DNA of 64,000 bases from Mucilaginibacter gracilis (lineage in GTDB: Bacteria > Bacteroidota > Bacteroidia > Sphingobacteriales > Sphingobacteriaceae), in assembly GCF_003633615.1 (NCBI RefSeq), contig NZ_RBKU01000001.1, positions 3,534,001-3,598,000 on the forward strand, in the 5' to 3' direction. The translations under genes and the position numbers were made by a program. Under the pieces are notes generated by a model that saw nothing but the letters and a program-made list of their open reading frames with translations, was not told where the DNA came from and ran no database searches. Below are positions 1 to 8,317 of this stretch, in pieces; position 1 is the first letter of the stretch; every line of letters begins with the position of its first letter.

Positions 1-1
1 T

Positions 2-223
2 ACCGAAAATTGCAATACCGAAATGGTTGATCTGGACCCGCTATCGGCAAAAGATAAAGAACAGGTTGTTACACTGCTGCGCAAGCACGTACAAATTACC
101 GGCAGTACAGTTGCCAAAACTCTGCTAGAGAATTGGGAAGAATCATTGCTTCAATTTGTAAAAGTATTTCCTAAAGAGTACAAACGCGTTTTGCAACAGG
201 CACAATATCAAACCATCAGTTAA
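2..223 (+). CDS. gltB: Glutamate synthase large subunit, C-terminal end (partial)
   Basis: The reading frame is open from the window edge to the stop at 221-223, giving about 73 residues of the extreme C-terminus. The last residues contain NWEESLLQFVKVFPKEYKRV, the usual closing segment of the alpha subunit of NADPH-dependent glutamate synthase, which makes glutamate from glutamine and 2-oxoglutarate. The catalytic amidotransferase and FMN domains lie outside the window. The gene sits 6 bases before gltD, so the two are almost certainly one transcript. The assignment rests on this short tail plus the partner gene. Confidence 0.88.
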   Translation, partial: TENCNTEMVDLDPLSAKDKEQVVTLLRKHVQITGSTVAKTLLENWEESLLQFVKVFPKEYKRVLQQAQYQTIS

Positions 224-229
224 TATACA

Positions 230-1708
230 ATGGGAAAACCAACTGGATTTAAAGAATTTGGAAGAGAACTTCCAACTAAAATAGCTCCGCAGGAGCGTGT
301 TACCAACTACAAAGAGTTTGTAAACCTTTACCCCGAAGAAAAGCTGAACGAGCAATCGGCCCGCTGCATGAATTGTGGCGTACCATTTTGCCACTCAGGC
401 TGCCCGCTTGGCAATATTATTCCCGAGTTTAACGATGCCGTGTATCGCAAAAACTGGGAAGAGGCTTATACCATTCTGTCGTCAACCAATAACTTCCCCG
501 AGTTTACGGGCCGCATTTGCCCTGCACCTTGCGAATCGGCATGTGTGTTAGGCATTAACAAACCGCCCGTAGCTATCGAAGAAATTGAGAAACATATTAT
601 CGAGATAGCTTATTCTAAAGGCTTGGTTAAGCCAACCGCGCCGTTAGTTAAAACAGGCAAAAAGGTTGCTGTAGTAGGTTCGGGCCCGGCTGGTTTAGCT
701 GCGGCTGCGCAACTGGCTAAAGCCGGCCACATTGTAACCGTTTTTGAGCGCGACGATAAACCCGGAGGCTTATTGCGCTACGGTATCCCCGATTTTAAAC
801 TGGAAAAATGGGTTGTTGAACGCCGCGTTAAATTGATGGAAGAAGATGGCATCACCTTTAGGTTAAATACCGAAGTGGGTAAAGATATTGCTCCTGATGA
901 GTTAATGCGTAATAACGATGCAGTTATACTTTCGGGCGGCTCAACCATACCGCGTAACCTGCCTATTGAGGGCCGAGAGTTAAAAGGTATTTATTTTGCG
1001 ATGGACTTTTTAAAACAGCAAAATAAACGCGTAAGTAGCACAGGCTTTGCAGCCGAAGATATTTTAGCCACCGGTAAAGATGTGGTTGTAATAGGCGGTG
1101 GCGATACCGGCAGCGATTGCGTAGGCACTTCAAACCGCCAGGGCGCAAAATCAGTACGTCAGTTTGAGGTAATGATACAGCCGCCTGCCGCACGTACACA
1201 ACATATGCCCTGGCCAACCTATCCTATGGTGTTAAAAACTACCAGTTCGCACGAGGAAGGTGTTGAGCGCCATTGGGGGATAAACACCAAACAGTTTTTA
1301 GGCGACGAAAACGGTAACCTGCGTGCCCTTAAAGTTACCGATGTAAACTGGGAACTTGATGTAATGAACCGCCCGGTTAAATTTCACGAAATAGAAGGCT
1401 CCGAAAGGGAAATACCTTGTCAGGCCGTTTTTTTAGCCATGGGCTTTGTTAACCCGCAATATGTAGGTATGCTTGAGCAATTGGGCGTTGAGCTTGATGA
1501 GCGCAAAAACGTAAAGGCCCGCGAAGGTGTTTACCGCACCAATGTAAGCAAAGTGTTTACAGCAGGGGATATGCGCCGCGGCCAGTCGTTGGTAGTATGG
1601 GCAATATCCGAGGGCCGCGAGTGCGCCCGCAAGGTTGATGAGTTTTTAATGGGCCACACCACGCTGGAAAGCAAGGATGCCATTAACATGTTTGAACAAG
1701 CATTTTAA
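230..1708 (+). CDS. gltD: Glutamate synthase small (beta) subunit
   Basis: A 492-residue protein of normal family length. Near residues 46-60 it has the cysteine cluster [14 protein letters not shown] and then CPAPCESAC near 97, the ligands of the two 4Fe-4S clusters that pass electrons to the large subunit. A first dinucleotide site ([20 protein letters not shown], about residues 148-167) should bind FAD, and a second ([15 protein letters not shown], about 287) NADPH. The C-terminal [17 protein letters not shown] motif completes the pyridine-nucleotide oxidoreductase fold. It supplies electrons from NADPH to GltB in cytoplasmic ammonia assimilation. A clear terminator follows, so it is the last gene of the gltBD unit. 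Confidence 0.97.
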   Translation: MGKPTGFKEFGRELPTKIAPQERVTNYKEFVNLYPEEKLNEQSARCMNCGVPFCHSGCPLGNIIPEFNDAVYRKNWEEAYTILSSTNNFPEFTGRICPAPCESACVLGINKPPVAIEEIEKHIIEIAYSKGLVKPTAPLVKTGKKVAVVGSGPAGLAAAAQLAKAGHIVTVFERDDKPGGLLRYGIPDFKLEKWVVERRVKLMEEDGITFRLNTEVGKDIAPDELMRNNDAVILSGGSTIPRNLPIEGRELKGIYFAMDFLKQQNKRVSSTGFAAEDILATGKDVVVIGGGDTGSDCVGTSNRQGAKSVRQFEVMIQPPAARTQHMPWPTYPMVLKTTSSHEEGVERHWGINTKQFLGDENGNLRALKVTDVNWELDVMNRPVKFHEIEGSEREIPCQAVFLAMGFVNPQYVGMLEQLGVELDERKNVKAREGVYRTNVSKVFTAGDMRRGQSLVVWAISEGRECARKVDEFLMGHTTLESKDAINMFEQAF

Positions 1709-1750
1709 ACAAGCTTCACTTAACAAATCAAACCCTATATTCAATCAATT

Positions 1751-1777
1751 AAGCCGGCTAATCACCGGCTTTTTTTG
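1751..1777 (+). terminator. Intrinsic terminator after gltBD
   Basis: A 7-bp perfect stem (aagccgg at 1751-1757 with ccggctt at 1765-1771), a 7-nt loop, and a T run through 1776. It lies 43 bases after the gltD stop. Between it and the next promoter at 1958 there is no reading frame I believe in. Around 1815-1860 is a short GC-richer stretch (gcgagcgatag, gcacggaagcaa) that faintly resembles the palindrome at 62373-62467. Confidence 0.85.
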
Positions 1778-1957
1778 TGGGGTTTATTTTTCAATAATCA
1801 AAAAAAAGCCCATTTTGTTGCGAGCGATAGCTTAGTAATTGCACGGAAGCAAGGCCGCTATACAAGGTCAATATACCTTCATGCTCCGTAATAGCAAGGT
1901 ATTTTACGTGTTAAAGTATTGTAAATCAATTATATTGAAAAATATTTTCAAATATAT

Positions 1958-1988
1958 TTTGCACTAAGCTTATCTCGTTATATATTTG
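1958..1988 (+). promoter_or_regulatory. Bacteroidota-type promoter for the TonB receptor
   Basis: TTTG at 1958-1961, exactly 19 bases, then TATATTTG at 1981-1988. This matches the Bacteroidota sigma-ABfr consensus (TTTG, about 19 nt, TAnnTTTG) with no mismatch. Transcription should begin near 1994-1996, leaving an untranslated leader of about 165 bases before the start codon at 2162. Confidence 0.7.
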
Positions 1989-2161
1989 TCTATTAAATCT
2001 ATAGACTTTATATGAATACTCGTCAATTAATTATCCAAATCTCCCGAATGCAATGCTCAATTGCATGCTGCTGTTGCTGATTAAAGCACAGATCAATGGT
2101 ATCCGAAATCGAAATTTCGATATCCGAAATAAATAATCAATCAACCACCAATCTTAAAATA
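1988..2161 (+). promoter_or_regulatory. Long structured leader of the TonB receptor gene
   Basis: The transcribed leader contains a 6-bp hairpin at 1988-2006 (gtctat/atagac), a 7-bp hairpin at 2048-2066 (atgcaat/attgcat), and a perfect 14-nt palindrome ATCGAAATTTCGAT at 2108-2121 flanked by two copies of atccgaaat. I looked for cobalamin, TPP and other common riboswitch cores and did not recognise one. An in-frame ATG at 2096 lies in this leader but would put 22 hydrophilic residues before a good signal peptide, so I do not treat it as the start. Confidence 0.35.
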
Positions 2162-4720
2162 ATGAAAAAAAGTTTACTCATTTTATTTACCCTTATACTT
2201 TCGGCAGGCTTTTCCTTTGCCCAAAATATCATAAAAGGTATTGTTAAAGATAGCAAGGGCCAACCGCTACCCGGTTCATCTATATTAATAAGAGGCACAA
2301 ACAAAGGTGCAAGTGCCGATAAAAATGGCCAGTTTTCGCTAAAGGCTAACGTGCAACCTCCGTTTTATATCCGCATCAGTTCAGTAGGCTTCAAACCCCA
2401 GGATTTTCAAATTTTAAGTTTTCAAAGCGCTCCCTCAGAATATGTATTGGTAGACGACGACCAGTTACAGGAAATTGTTGTGGTATCGCGCAGGCGTAAA
2501 GAGGTTGCACAGGATGTACCTATCCCAATTTCGGTGATAGGCGGCGCACAGGTTGATCAAACCGGAGGGTTCAATGTTAACCGTATTAAAGAGCTTATTC
2601 CATCTGTACAGCTTTATACATCAAATCCGCGTAACACCGGTATTAATATTCGCGGCATAGGCTCACCATTCGGTTTAACTAATGATGGTTTGGATCCGGG
2701 TGTAGGTTTTTATGTAGATGGTGTATATTACGCTCGCCCTGCAGCCGCAACGCTCGATTTTATCGACGTTGAAAATATTGAAGTATTACGCGGCCCCCAA
2801 GGTACTTTATTCGGTAAAAATACATCTGCCGGTGCCATTAACATTACCACCCGTAAGGCCAGCTTTACACCGGGTGTAGCGCTCGAAAGCAGCTTTGGTA
2901 ACTATGGCTATGTGCAAACAAAAGCTTCGGTTACGGGCCCTTTAAGCCAACAATTTGCATTCCGCTTGTCTTTCTCGGGCACGGATCGCGATGGTTTAAT
3001 TCAGAATGTAAAAACTTCAGTGCCGCTTAATACCATCAACAACCTTGGCGGTCGTGCTCAGTTACTGTTTCAGCCATCAGATAAAGTTACCATTACCTTA
3101 GCAGGCGACGTATCAAATCAAAACCCTAATGGGTATGCGCAGGTATTCGCGGGTGTAGCACCAACGCTTCGCGCCGGATACCGCCAGTTTAATGCCATTA
3201 TAGCCGATTTGCATTATTCGCTACCATCAACAAATGCGTTCGATCGGATTAGTGATACCGATGCGCCGTGGAGATCAGGTAATCAATTAGGTGGTGTAAC
3301 CTTAAATGGCGATTTTAAGATAGGGCAGGGCACCTTAACAAGCACTACAGCATGGCGCTACTGGGACTGGAAGCCTAACAGCGACCGCGACTTTACAGGT
3401 TTACCGGTATTAACTAAATCGGCAAACTTTTCAAAGCAACACCAGGTATCCGAAGAAGTTCGGTATGCAGGTAACTTGACCGACAAATTAAGCGGTGTGA
3501 TTGGTTTGTATTATCTCGACCAGCAAATAACAGTTAACGGTAGAGAGGAAGCCGGTTCGGCTCAATGGCGTTTCGCGCAAAGTAATACCAATACCGCACT
3601 GTGGCAAACCCCTGGCCTGTTTGAAGGTTACGGTATAACAACCAATTCATCAATCAAGTCACAATCAGCTGCAATATTTGCTAACGTTGATTGGACACTT
3701 GGCAGCGCGTTCCACATTATCCCGGGTGTACGTTTAAACTACGATAAAAAGGATGTTTACTACAACAGGATAGCCGATGGTGGTATTACTATAACAGACC
3801 CGGTATTATTAGGATATAGGACAGCTTTATACAGCAGCCAGTTTTATACCACTACTTTTGATGAGAAAAACTTTACTTACCAGGTTACGGCATCATACAG
3901 GCCAAATAAAAGAATTAACGCGTTTGCTACCTACTCAACCAGCTACAAGCCATCTGGTGTTAACGTAGCAGGCCTGCCTTCTATAAATGGCGTGCCGGCA
4001 CTTGATTTGGCAGTAATTGCACCCGAAAAAACAAAACACTATGAAATTGGTGCTAAAACCAATCCTGCCGAAAACTTAACTTTGAATGTTACGTTCCATA
4101 ATTCTGATATCAGTGATTACCAAACTAACGTTAACGCGCCAGATCCGAGTGTGAATCGTGGGTATTTAGCTACTGCCGAAAAGGTAAATGTTAAAGGTGT
4201 TGAGCTTGATGCCAATTATCTGGCTGGGAAATACTTTTCATTCTTCGTTTCGGGTTCTTATACCGATGCCAAGTATGTAAAATTCACCAATGCACCGCTT
4301 CCGCTCGAAGAAACTGGTTTAACAGTGAACGGTGTTGCTGTGTTTTTGAAAGATATCTCTGGTTCACAACTTCCGGGTATTTCAAAGTGGTCAACATCGG
4401 CAGGAACAGAGTTTGCAACCGACGCTAAAATTTTCAATCAAAACTCTAAATTTTTTATCGGTGTAGATGATTTCTTCCGCTCACGTTTTTCTTCAAGCGC
4501 AACGCCATCAGCATATTTAAATATTGCTGGTTACACTTTGGTTAATGCAAGGTTAGGTTTTAGAGCAACACGAGGCATATCAGCTTATATCTGGGGGCGT
4601 AATATATTCGATCAAAACTATTATGAGCAATTATTAGTTGCCGGGGGCAATGCCGGCCAATATGCAGGCGTACTTGGCGACCAACGAACTTTTGGTATAA
4701 CCTTACGCTATGTATTGTAA
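2162..4720 (+). CDS. TonB-dependent outer-membrane receptor
   Basis: An 852-residue protein starting at ATG 2162, chosen because a classic signal peptide (MKKSLLILFTLILSAGFSFA) begins there. After cleavage comes a carboxypeptidase-regulatory-like domain (about 25-100), common on Bacteroidota receptors, then a plug (about 115-230) containing QEIVVVSRRRKEVAQDVPI and EVLRGPQGTLFGKNTSAGAI, and then the 22-strand barrel ending in FGITLRYVL with a terminal aromatic-rich strand. It resembles the siderophore/xenosiderophore class (FecA/FyuA-like) more than SusC because it is shorter and no SusD lies beside it. It would take up an iron chelate, cobalamin or other ligand using TonB-ExbBD energy. No regulator or biosynthetic gene is adjacent, so the substrate is unknown. 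Terminator at 4776-4811. Confidence 0.9.
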   Translation: MKKSLLILFTLILSAGFSFAQNIIKGIVKDSKGQPLPGSSILIRGTNKGASADKNGQFSLKANVQPPFYIRISSVGFKPQDFQILSFQSAPSEYVLVDDDQLQEIVVVSRRRKEVAQDVPIPISVIGGAQVDQTGGFNVNRIKELIPSVQLYTSNPRNTGINIRGIGSPFGLTNDGLDPGVGFYVDGVYYARPAAATLDFIDVENIEVLRGPQGTLFGKNTSAGAINITTRKASFTPGVALESSFGNYGYVQTKASVTGPLSQQFAFRLSFSGTDRDGLIQNVKTSVPLNTINNLGGRAQLLFQPSDKVTITLAGDVSNQNPNGYAQVFAGVAPTLRAGYRQFNAIIADLHYSLPSTNAFDRISDTDAPWRSGNQLGGVTLNGDFKIGQGTLTSTTAWRYWDWKPNSDRDFTGLPVLTKSANFSKQHQVSEEVRYAGNLTDKLSGVIGLYYLDQQITVNGREEAGSAQWRFAQSNTNTALWQTPGLFEGYGITTNSSIKSQSAAIFANVDWTLGSAFHIIPGVRLNYDKKDVYYNRIADGGITITDPVLLGYRTALYSSQFYTTTFDEKNFTYQVTASYRPNKRINAFATYSTSYKPSGVNVAGLPSINGVPALDLAVIAPEKTKHYEIGAKTNPAENLTLNVTFHNSDISDYQTNVNAPDPSVNRGYLATAEKVNVKGVELDANYLAGKYFSFFVSGSYTDAKYVKFTNAPLPLEETGLTVNGVAVFLKDISGSQLPGISKWSTSAGTEFATDAKIFNQNSKFFIGVDDFFRSRFSSSATPSAYLNIAGYTLVNARLGFRATRGISAYIWGRNIFDQNYYEQLLVAGGNAGQYAGVLGDQRTFGITLRYVL

Positions 4721-4775
4721 TACAATTTGTTAGGCAAAAATATATTGTTTAAGTGAGTTAGTTTTTTTCTGATTA

Positions 4776-4811
4776 AAGCGGATAGGGGTGATTACCTATC
4801 CGCTTTTTTTG
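4776..4811 (+). terminator. Intrinsic terminator after the TonB receptor
   Basis: An 11-bp perfect stem (4776-4786 with 4795-4805) with an 8-nt loop and a run of seven T ending at 4810. It is one of the strongest terminators in the window and isolates the receptor gene. Confidence 0.92.
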
Positions 4812-4881
4812 TCGCGCTTAGTAATAGTATATCATTTCTTTGTAAATGAGTATTTTTGATAGTACATCATGATATTAAAAA

Positions 4882-5094
4882 ATGGCTACCTTAAAATATC
4901 CCTTAAGCAACATACAGATTGAGTTGATGAAGTTATTTGGCACCAATCTGTCGGATGATGAATTAGCTGATCTGAAAAAAATGTTGTCAAACTACTTTGC
5001 AAACAAAGCTATAAAGGCTGCTGATGAACTATGGGACAAACAAGGAATGAGCGATGAGGATATGGACATATTGTTAAATAAGCGATCAGGATAA
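4882..5094 (+). CDS. Small antitoxin-like protein without a toxin partner
   Basis: A 70-residue acidic helical protein, starting MATLKYPLSNIQIELMKLF and carrying DELWDKQGMSDEDMDILLNK near its end. From memory, this pattern (hydrophobic LSNIQIELMKLF start, AIKAADELWDKQGMS middle) is that of short proteins usually encoded just upstream of PIN-domain toxins in Bacteroidota and cyanobacteria. Here the next gene is an unrelated lipoprotein, so it would be an orphan antitoxin. It has no signal peptide and no membrane segment. The family link is recollection and the antitoxin role is inference. Confidence 0.6.
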   Translation: MATLKYPLSNIQIELMKLFGTNLSDDELADLKKMLSNYFANKAIKAADELWDKQGMSDEDMDILLNKRSG

Positions 5095-5103
5095 TAATAT
5101 GTA

Positions 5104-5134
5104 TTTGATTTGTTTTAATAAATATGTATATTTG
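5104..5134 (+). promoter_or_regulatory. Consensus promoter of the FISUMP lipoprotein gene
   Basis: TTTG at 5104-5107, 19 bases, TATATTTG at 5127-5134: a perfect match to the Bacteroidota promoter consensus. It lies directly after the small gene ending at 5094 and predicts a transcript start near 5140, about 50 bases before the start codon at 5193. The lipoprotein is therefore transcribed separately from the antitoxin-like gene. Confidence 0.7.
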
Positions 5135-5192
5135 ATCTAATAAGGTTGTAATGTAAAATAATAAAAAAGTAATTATTCCATGTTGTAATATT

Positions 5193-5810
5193 ATGAAAAA
5201 ACATTTTCCCCTTCTTTTTATTGCATTGACAGTGTTTATTTTAAACTCATGTAAGAAAAATGACTCGTCCAACCCACAGTATAAAATTGGTGATGTAGCA
5301 TTCGGCGGAATCATTTTTTATTTAGATGCTGATAATTCTCATGGACTAGTATGTTCTATATCCGATCAAAGCACAAATGTTACATTTAGTGATGCAGTTG
5401 TAAATCCTTGGCCATATTGGGGTATTAACAGGAATTTTTTGGATAGTACCATTGAGCGCGGTGGGGCCAGCACAGATACAATACTTAATAAATACGGAAC
5501 TAGTGGCAATATTGCGGCTTCATGCAGAAATTATAGAGGAGGCGGTCACAATGACTGGTATTTGCCAACAATAGATGAATTGAGGCAACTTTACAAAAAT
5601 AGAACGTATGTAAGTCAACTTTCAACCGGTGTTTACTGGAGTAGTACTTCCTTTGGATACAGCAATGTTCCATATACCGTGCGGGTGCTCAATTTCAATA
5701 CCGGGCAAGCTATTACTTATTTTACGCAAATGAATAGCGGTTATAACAGTTCAATATCTTGGTGGAGTCCGCTTCCAACTGCAAATACTCGTGCTGTTAG
5801 AAAATTTTAA
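5193..5810 (+). CDS. FISUMP/DUF1566-type surface lipoprotein
   Basis: 205 residues. A lipoprotein signal ends in ILNSC (Cys at about 20), followed by a polar linker. The body has GDVAFGGIIFYLD near 33, HNDWYLPTIDELRQLYKNR near 112 and a closing YWSSTS...RAVRKF. These are hallmarks of the DUF1566 (Lcl C-terminal) and 'Fibrobacter succinogenes major paralogous' families found on Bacteroidota cell surfaces, whose function is not known. Its own promoter lies at 5104-5134. Codon use is more AT-rich than in the neighbouring housekeeping genes, which together with the flanking toxin-antitoxin-type genes suggests an accessory island from about 4.8 to 7.0 kb. Confidence 0.8.
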   Translation: MKKHFPLLFIALTVFILNSCKKNDSSNPQYKIGDVAFGGIIFYLDADNSHGLVCSISDQSTNVTFSDAVVNPWPYWGINRNFLDSTIERGGASTDTILNKYGTSGNIAASCRNYRGGGHNDWYLPTIDELRQLYKNRTYVSQLSTGVYWSSTSFGYSNVPYTVRVLNFNTGQAITYFTQMNSGYNSSISWWSPLPTANTRAVRKF

Positions 5811-5861
5811 ATTTCAGTAAAATTTAAGTCAAACACCAATAAGAGGCATCTTAAATCAGTT

Positions 5862-6311
5862 TTACCTAAAAGCCTTTGGATAATATGTTTCTTTTAGATC
5901 AAGGCATTGGTTAATATCACAGCCAAAAACAAAAACCCTTATTCTGGTATCACTAACTTTGTATGGAATTTGATCTTTCGAGAATTTAATATTTCGTTTT
6001 TCAAGTTCAGCAAGTAAGGCGTTTTCCTCAAATTTGTCTTCGGTATCTTTAATAAAGCCCACCATGTGCGAAAGAGCTGTTATACAACCGTTAATTTTTT
6101 TAAAAGCAAATTCTACAATTTGTTGTTCCGTTTCAAAATATTGTAAATCTTGTTCCTGGCCACGTTCGGTATAATACCAAATAAATCCATCATTCGTTTT
6201 TTTTATACCGTTGCCTTCAACCAGCTTTCTATTTCCAACACCAAAGGTATATTCGTTGTAACAATTTGTCGTCATCCAGTCATCAAGTTGCTGTATGGTT
6301 GTAATTTGCAT
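5862..6311 (-). CDS. Hypothetical soluble protein, 149 residues
   Basis: I do not recognise this protein. From ATG at 6311 it begins MQITTIQQLDDWMTTNCYNE. An upstream TTG at 6329 would add six residues and is a possible alternative start. It is cytoplasmic in character (no signal peptide or membrane span), with mixed alpha/beta composition, a FIWYYTERGQEQDLQYFETE segment and a C-terminal RVFVFGCDINQCLD strand. It lies between a convergent lipoprotein gene and the VapC-like gene on the same strand (42-base gap). The size, AT-rich codons and location would fit a small immunity-like protein, but no motif proves it. Confidence 0.65.
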   Translation of the reverse strand: MQITTIQQLDDWMTTNCYNEYTFGVGNRKLVEGNGIKKTNDGFIWYYTERGQEQDLQYFETEQQIVEFAFKKINGCITALSHMVGFIKDTEDKFEENALLAELEKRNIKFSKDQIPYKVSDTRIRVFVFGCDINQCLDLKETYYPKAFR

Positions 6312-6353
6312 GGGTATTATTTTTTTCAATCATTTTTGTAAGCGATAAGGTAA

Positions 6354-6764
6354 TTAAACCCAAAAGGTTTCTACAATATCATTGTAAAGCATAAACTTAG
6401 CATCCCCAGATAAAATAATGGCATTTTCATATAGCGCTGTGGCTATTAACAGGCGATCAAATGGGTCACGATGATGCTCCATTAAATCAATTTTATTATA
6501 AGTAGAAATGTGAACGTTTTGAATATTGACAAATGTAAAACTATCGTTCAGCGCCTGCAGGTATACCTCTTGACTACTTGCATCGAAAGATGGCAACTTG
6601 CCAATTGTTTGTTTTATAGTAATCTCAAATAAACTGATCTGACTAAAAAGAATTACATTATCAGGATTTTGAATTATATCAAGTATTTGTTTGTGAAGAT
6701 TAGGGCTGCTTTCTTGAAACCAAATCAAAACATGGGTATCAAGAAGATAACGATTAAGAGCCAT
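6354..6764 (-). CDS. vapC: PIN-domain toxin (VapC family)
   Basis: 136 residues with all the acidic positions of an active PIN ribonuclease: Asp9 in LLDTHVLIWF, Glu47 in ISLFEITIK, Asp100 and Asp103 in HHRDPFDRLLIATA, and Asp121 in ILSGDAKF. These coordinate Mg2+ or Mn2+ for endoribonuclease cleavage, typically of tRNA or rRNA. The length is typical. The antitoxin gene lies 5 bases upstream on the same strand, the standard toxin-antitoxin arrangement. The specific RNA target cannot be read from sequence. Confidence 0.9.
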   Translation of the reverse strand: MALNRYLLDTHVLIWFQESSPNLHKQILDIIQNPDNVILFSQISLFEITIKQTIGKLPSFDASSQEVYLQALNDSFTFVNIQNVHISTYNKIDLMEHHRDPFDRLLIATALYENAIILSGDAKFMLYNDIVETFWV

Positions 6765-6769
6765 TACCG

Positions 6770-6982
6770 TTACATGTAATCTTTAAGATCATCTAAAGGC
6801 TCATTAAAATCATCCGGTATGCTAACTCTTCCTTTCAGGCCCCCCGGTATTCTTTTGCCCTTGTTGGATGGGCGCTCCTCTGTTAAAAAAGTAATAATAA
6901 CCTCTGTTCTGGATTGAACAGGAGCCTGTTCTTCCATTATAATCTGTCCATTTTCGAAATATCCTTTAATCGCAGTAAGCAT
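6770..6982 (-). CDS. vapB: VapB-like antitoxin (DUF2281-like)
   Basis: A 70-residue protein with an N-terminal beta-strand region (MLTAIKGYFENGQIIMEE, TEVIITFL) like small AbrB/DUF2281 antitoxins. Its C-terminal tail (SIPDDFNEPLDDLKDYM) is typical of the segment that wraps around and neutralises a PIN toxin. It is first in the two-gene unit with the toxin. A minus-strand -10-like element, TATATTTG in reverse orientation, lies at 7000-7007 about 18 bases upstream. I did not find a matching TTTG at the right distance. Such antitoxins normally autorepress, but I could not assign an operator. Confidence 0.8.
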   Translation of the reverse strand: MLTAIKGYFENGQIIMEEQAPVQSRTEVIITFLTEERPSNKGKRIPGGLKGRVSIPDDFNEPLDDLKDYM

Positions 6983-7041
6983 AATAAACGCTATTTAAAC
7001 AAATATACATAATGTGTTCAACTTTATTATGCAAACTTTTC

Positions 7042-7068
7042 GTTCCCCCTTCAGGGGGTTAGGGGGCT
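7042..7068 (-). repeat. G/C-rich post-stop hairpin repeat, copy 1
   Basis: Read on the minus strand, the purE stop codon TAG is followed at once by CCCCCTAACCCCCTGAAGGG and a closing GGAAC. The CCCCC...GGGGG part can fold into a stem with a 4-nt loop. The same word recurs at 12617-12643 and 31434-31463, each time directly after a minus-strand stop codon. Confidence 0.8.
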
Positions 7069-7579
7069 AAAACTCCGTAAACAACCCATCCCTCTTCATC
7101 TCCTCTGCCGATTCTTCAACCTTTTCCCTCAACGAGTTTTTGTAGGCTATCAGGTTTTTAACCAATGCATCATCCGCAGTTGACAGTATTTGTGCAGCTA
7201 GTAACCCCGCATTTTTTGATGCATTGAGTGCTACGGTAGCTACCGGTATGCCATTAGGCATTTGCAGGATAGACAGGATAGAATCCCACCCATCAATAGA
7301 ATTGCTTGATTTTACAGGCACGCCAATAACCGGCAAATGTGTTAACGATGCCACCATACCCGGTAAATGCGCTGCGCCGCCTGCACCGGCTATAATTACC
7401 TTAATGCCACGTTGGGCAGCACCGCGGGCGTAGGTAAACATACGGTCGGGAGTGCGGTGTGCCGATACTACTGTAATTTCAAAATCAACACCTAATTCTT
7501 TTAACACATCGGCAGCATCCTGCATAACAGGCAAATCGCTTTTGCTGCCCATAATTATTCCTACTTTGGGGTTACTCAT
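7067..7579 (-). CDS. purE: N5-carboxyaminoimidazole ribonucleotide mutase
   Basis: 170 residues, the usual size of class I Pur[11 protein letters not shown] near residue 11 and SAHRTPDRM near 40 form the active site (His in SAHR is the proton carrier), and [11 protein letters not shown] near 66 binds the ribonucleotide phosphate. With PurK it converts AIR to CAIR via N5-CAIR in purine synthesis. The start codon lies inside the tail of the upstream gene (8-base overlap, ATGAGTAA), so the two are translationally coupled. purK lies one gene further upstream on the same strand. Confidence 0.97.
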   Translation of the reverse strand: MSNPKVGIIMGSKSDLPVMQDAADVLKELGVDFEITVVSAHRTPDRMFTYARGAAQRGIKVIIAGAGGAAHLPGMVASLTHLPVIGVPVKSSNSIDGWDSILSILQMPNGIPVATVALNASKNAGLLAAQILSTADDALVKNLIAYKNSLREKVEESAEEMKRDGLFTEF

Positions 7580-8294
7580 TTTTATCTTTCCTGGAGTTTC
7601 TTTTAATCAGTATCAGCATCCCAATAATGAATGCTGTAAAAATTGCCGCACCCAGTAAATATCCAACTGAATATCCAAAACGGCTTTCAGTTGCTTTAGA
7701 GACTGTTTGTGGGGCAGGTGTTTTAACTGCAATGCTATCAGCGGGTGCTTTTATTTCGGGCTGATAGGGGGTAGGCGGTGCCGGTTCCGAGGGATCAACA
7801 ATGGAGTTAAAAAAAATATCCTTATCCGCAGCATTAGCCTTTAATTTGTCTTTAAAAGTCCAAAAAGCAAAGCTTACGAGTGTATTATCTATATAAACAC
7901 TCTGCTGAAAGCGGGTATCGGGTACACTGGCTTTAGCATTAAGCGTATAGGCAAACTCTATAGCTACATCATCGTTTATGGCCATCCTTTTTTTGTAAGC
8001 CAGGGTGCCGCCCTGGGCTTTTATCTGGCTTTTATATAGGCCATCGTAAAAATGCAGCAAACTATCCACATTGTTATGCAGGTAGGCCTTTTTACTCAAA
8101 TCTTCAACCGTAACCGTATAAAAGGCACCATTACGATTAATAGAATAAACTGTTGTATTTGAATCCGGTTTTGATATAACAGGCTTTGCCGGAAACGTAA
8201 CCGAAACCAGATTATTTAAGCTTACCCTTACACCCGTTTGCCCAAAAGCAACGTGGGTACAACATAGTAAAATAATAACAATCAGTTTTTTCAT
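7572..8294 (-). CDS. Hypothetical secreted/membrane protein between purK and purE
   Basis: 240 residues. A signal peptide ([19 protein letters not shown]) is followed by a periplasmic domain of about 150 residues, a proline-rich linker ([20 protein letters not shown], about 170-190) and one membrane span near the end ([20 protein letters not shown]) with a short basic cytoplasmic tail. I do not recognise the domain. It overlaps purE by 8 bases and starts 23 bases after purK, so it is co-transcribed with purine genes, but a role in purine synthesis is not implied by its sequence. Confidence 0.75.
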   Translation of the reverse strand: MKKLIVIILLCCTHVAFGQTGVRVSLNNLVSVTFPAKPVISKPDSNTTVYSINRNGAFYTVTVEDLSKKAYLHNNVDSLLHFYDGLYKSQIKAQGGTLAYKKRMAINDDVAIEFAYTLNAKASVPDTRFQQSVYIDNTLVSFAFWTFKDKLKANAADKDIFFNSIVDPSEPAPPTPYQPEIKAPADSIAVKTPAPQTVSKATESRFGYSVGYLLGAAIFTAFIIGMLILIKRNSRKDKNE

Positions 8295-8317
8295 GCGGCT
8301 TGTATTTAGCCTGTAAG

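Noticed and set aside
2096..2161. Earlier ATG for the TonB receptor
   Set aside because: It would bury a standard signal peptide behind 22 hydrophilic residues derived from the palindromic leader.
1988..2161. Cobalamin or other known riboswitch before the TonB receptor
   Set aside because: The conserved cores I know are not present; only simple hairpins are visible.
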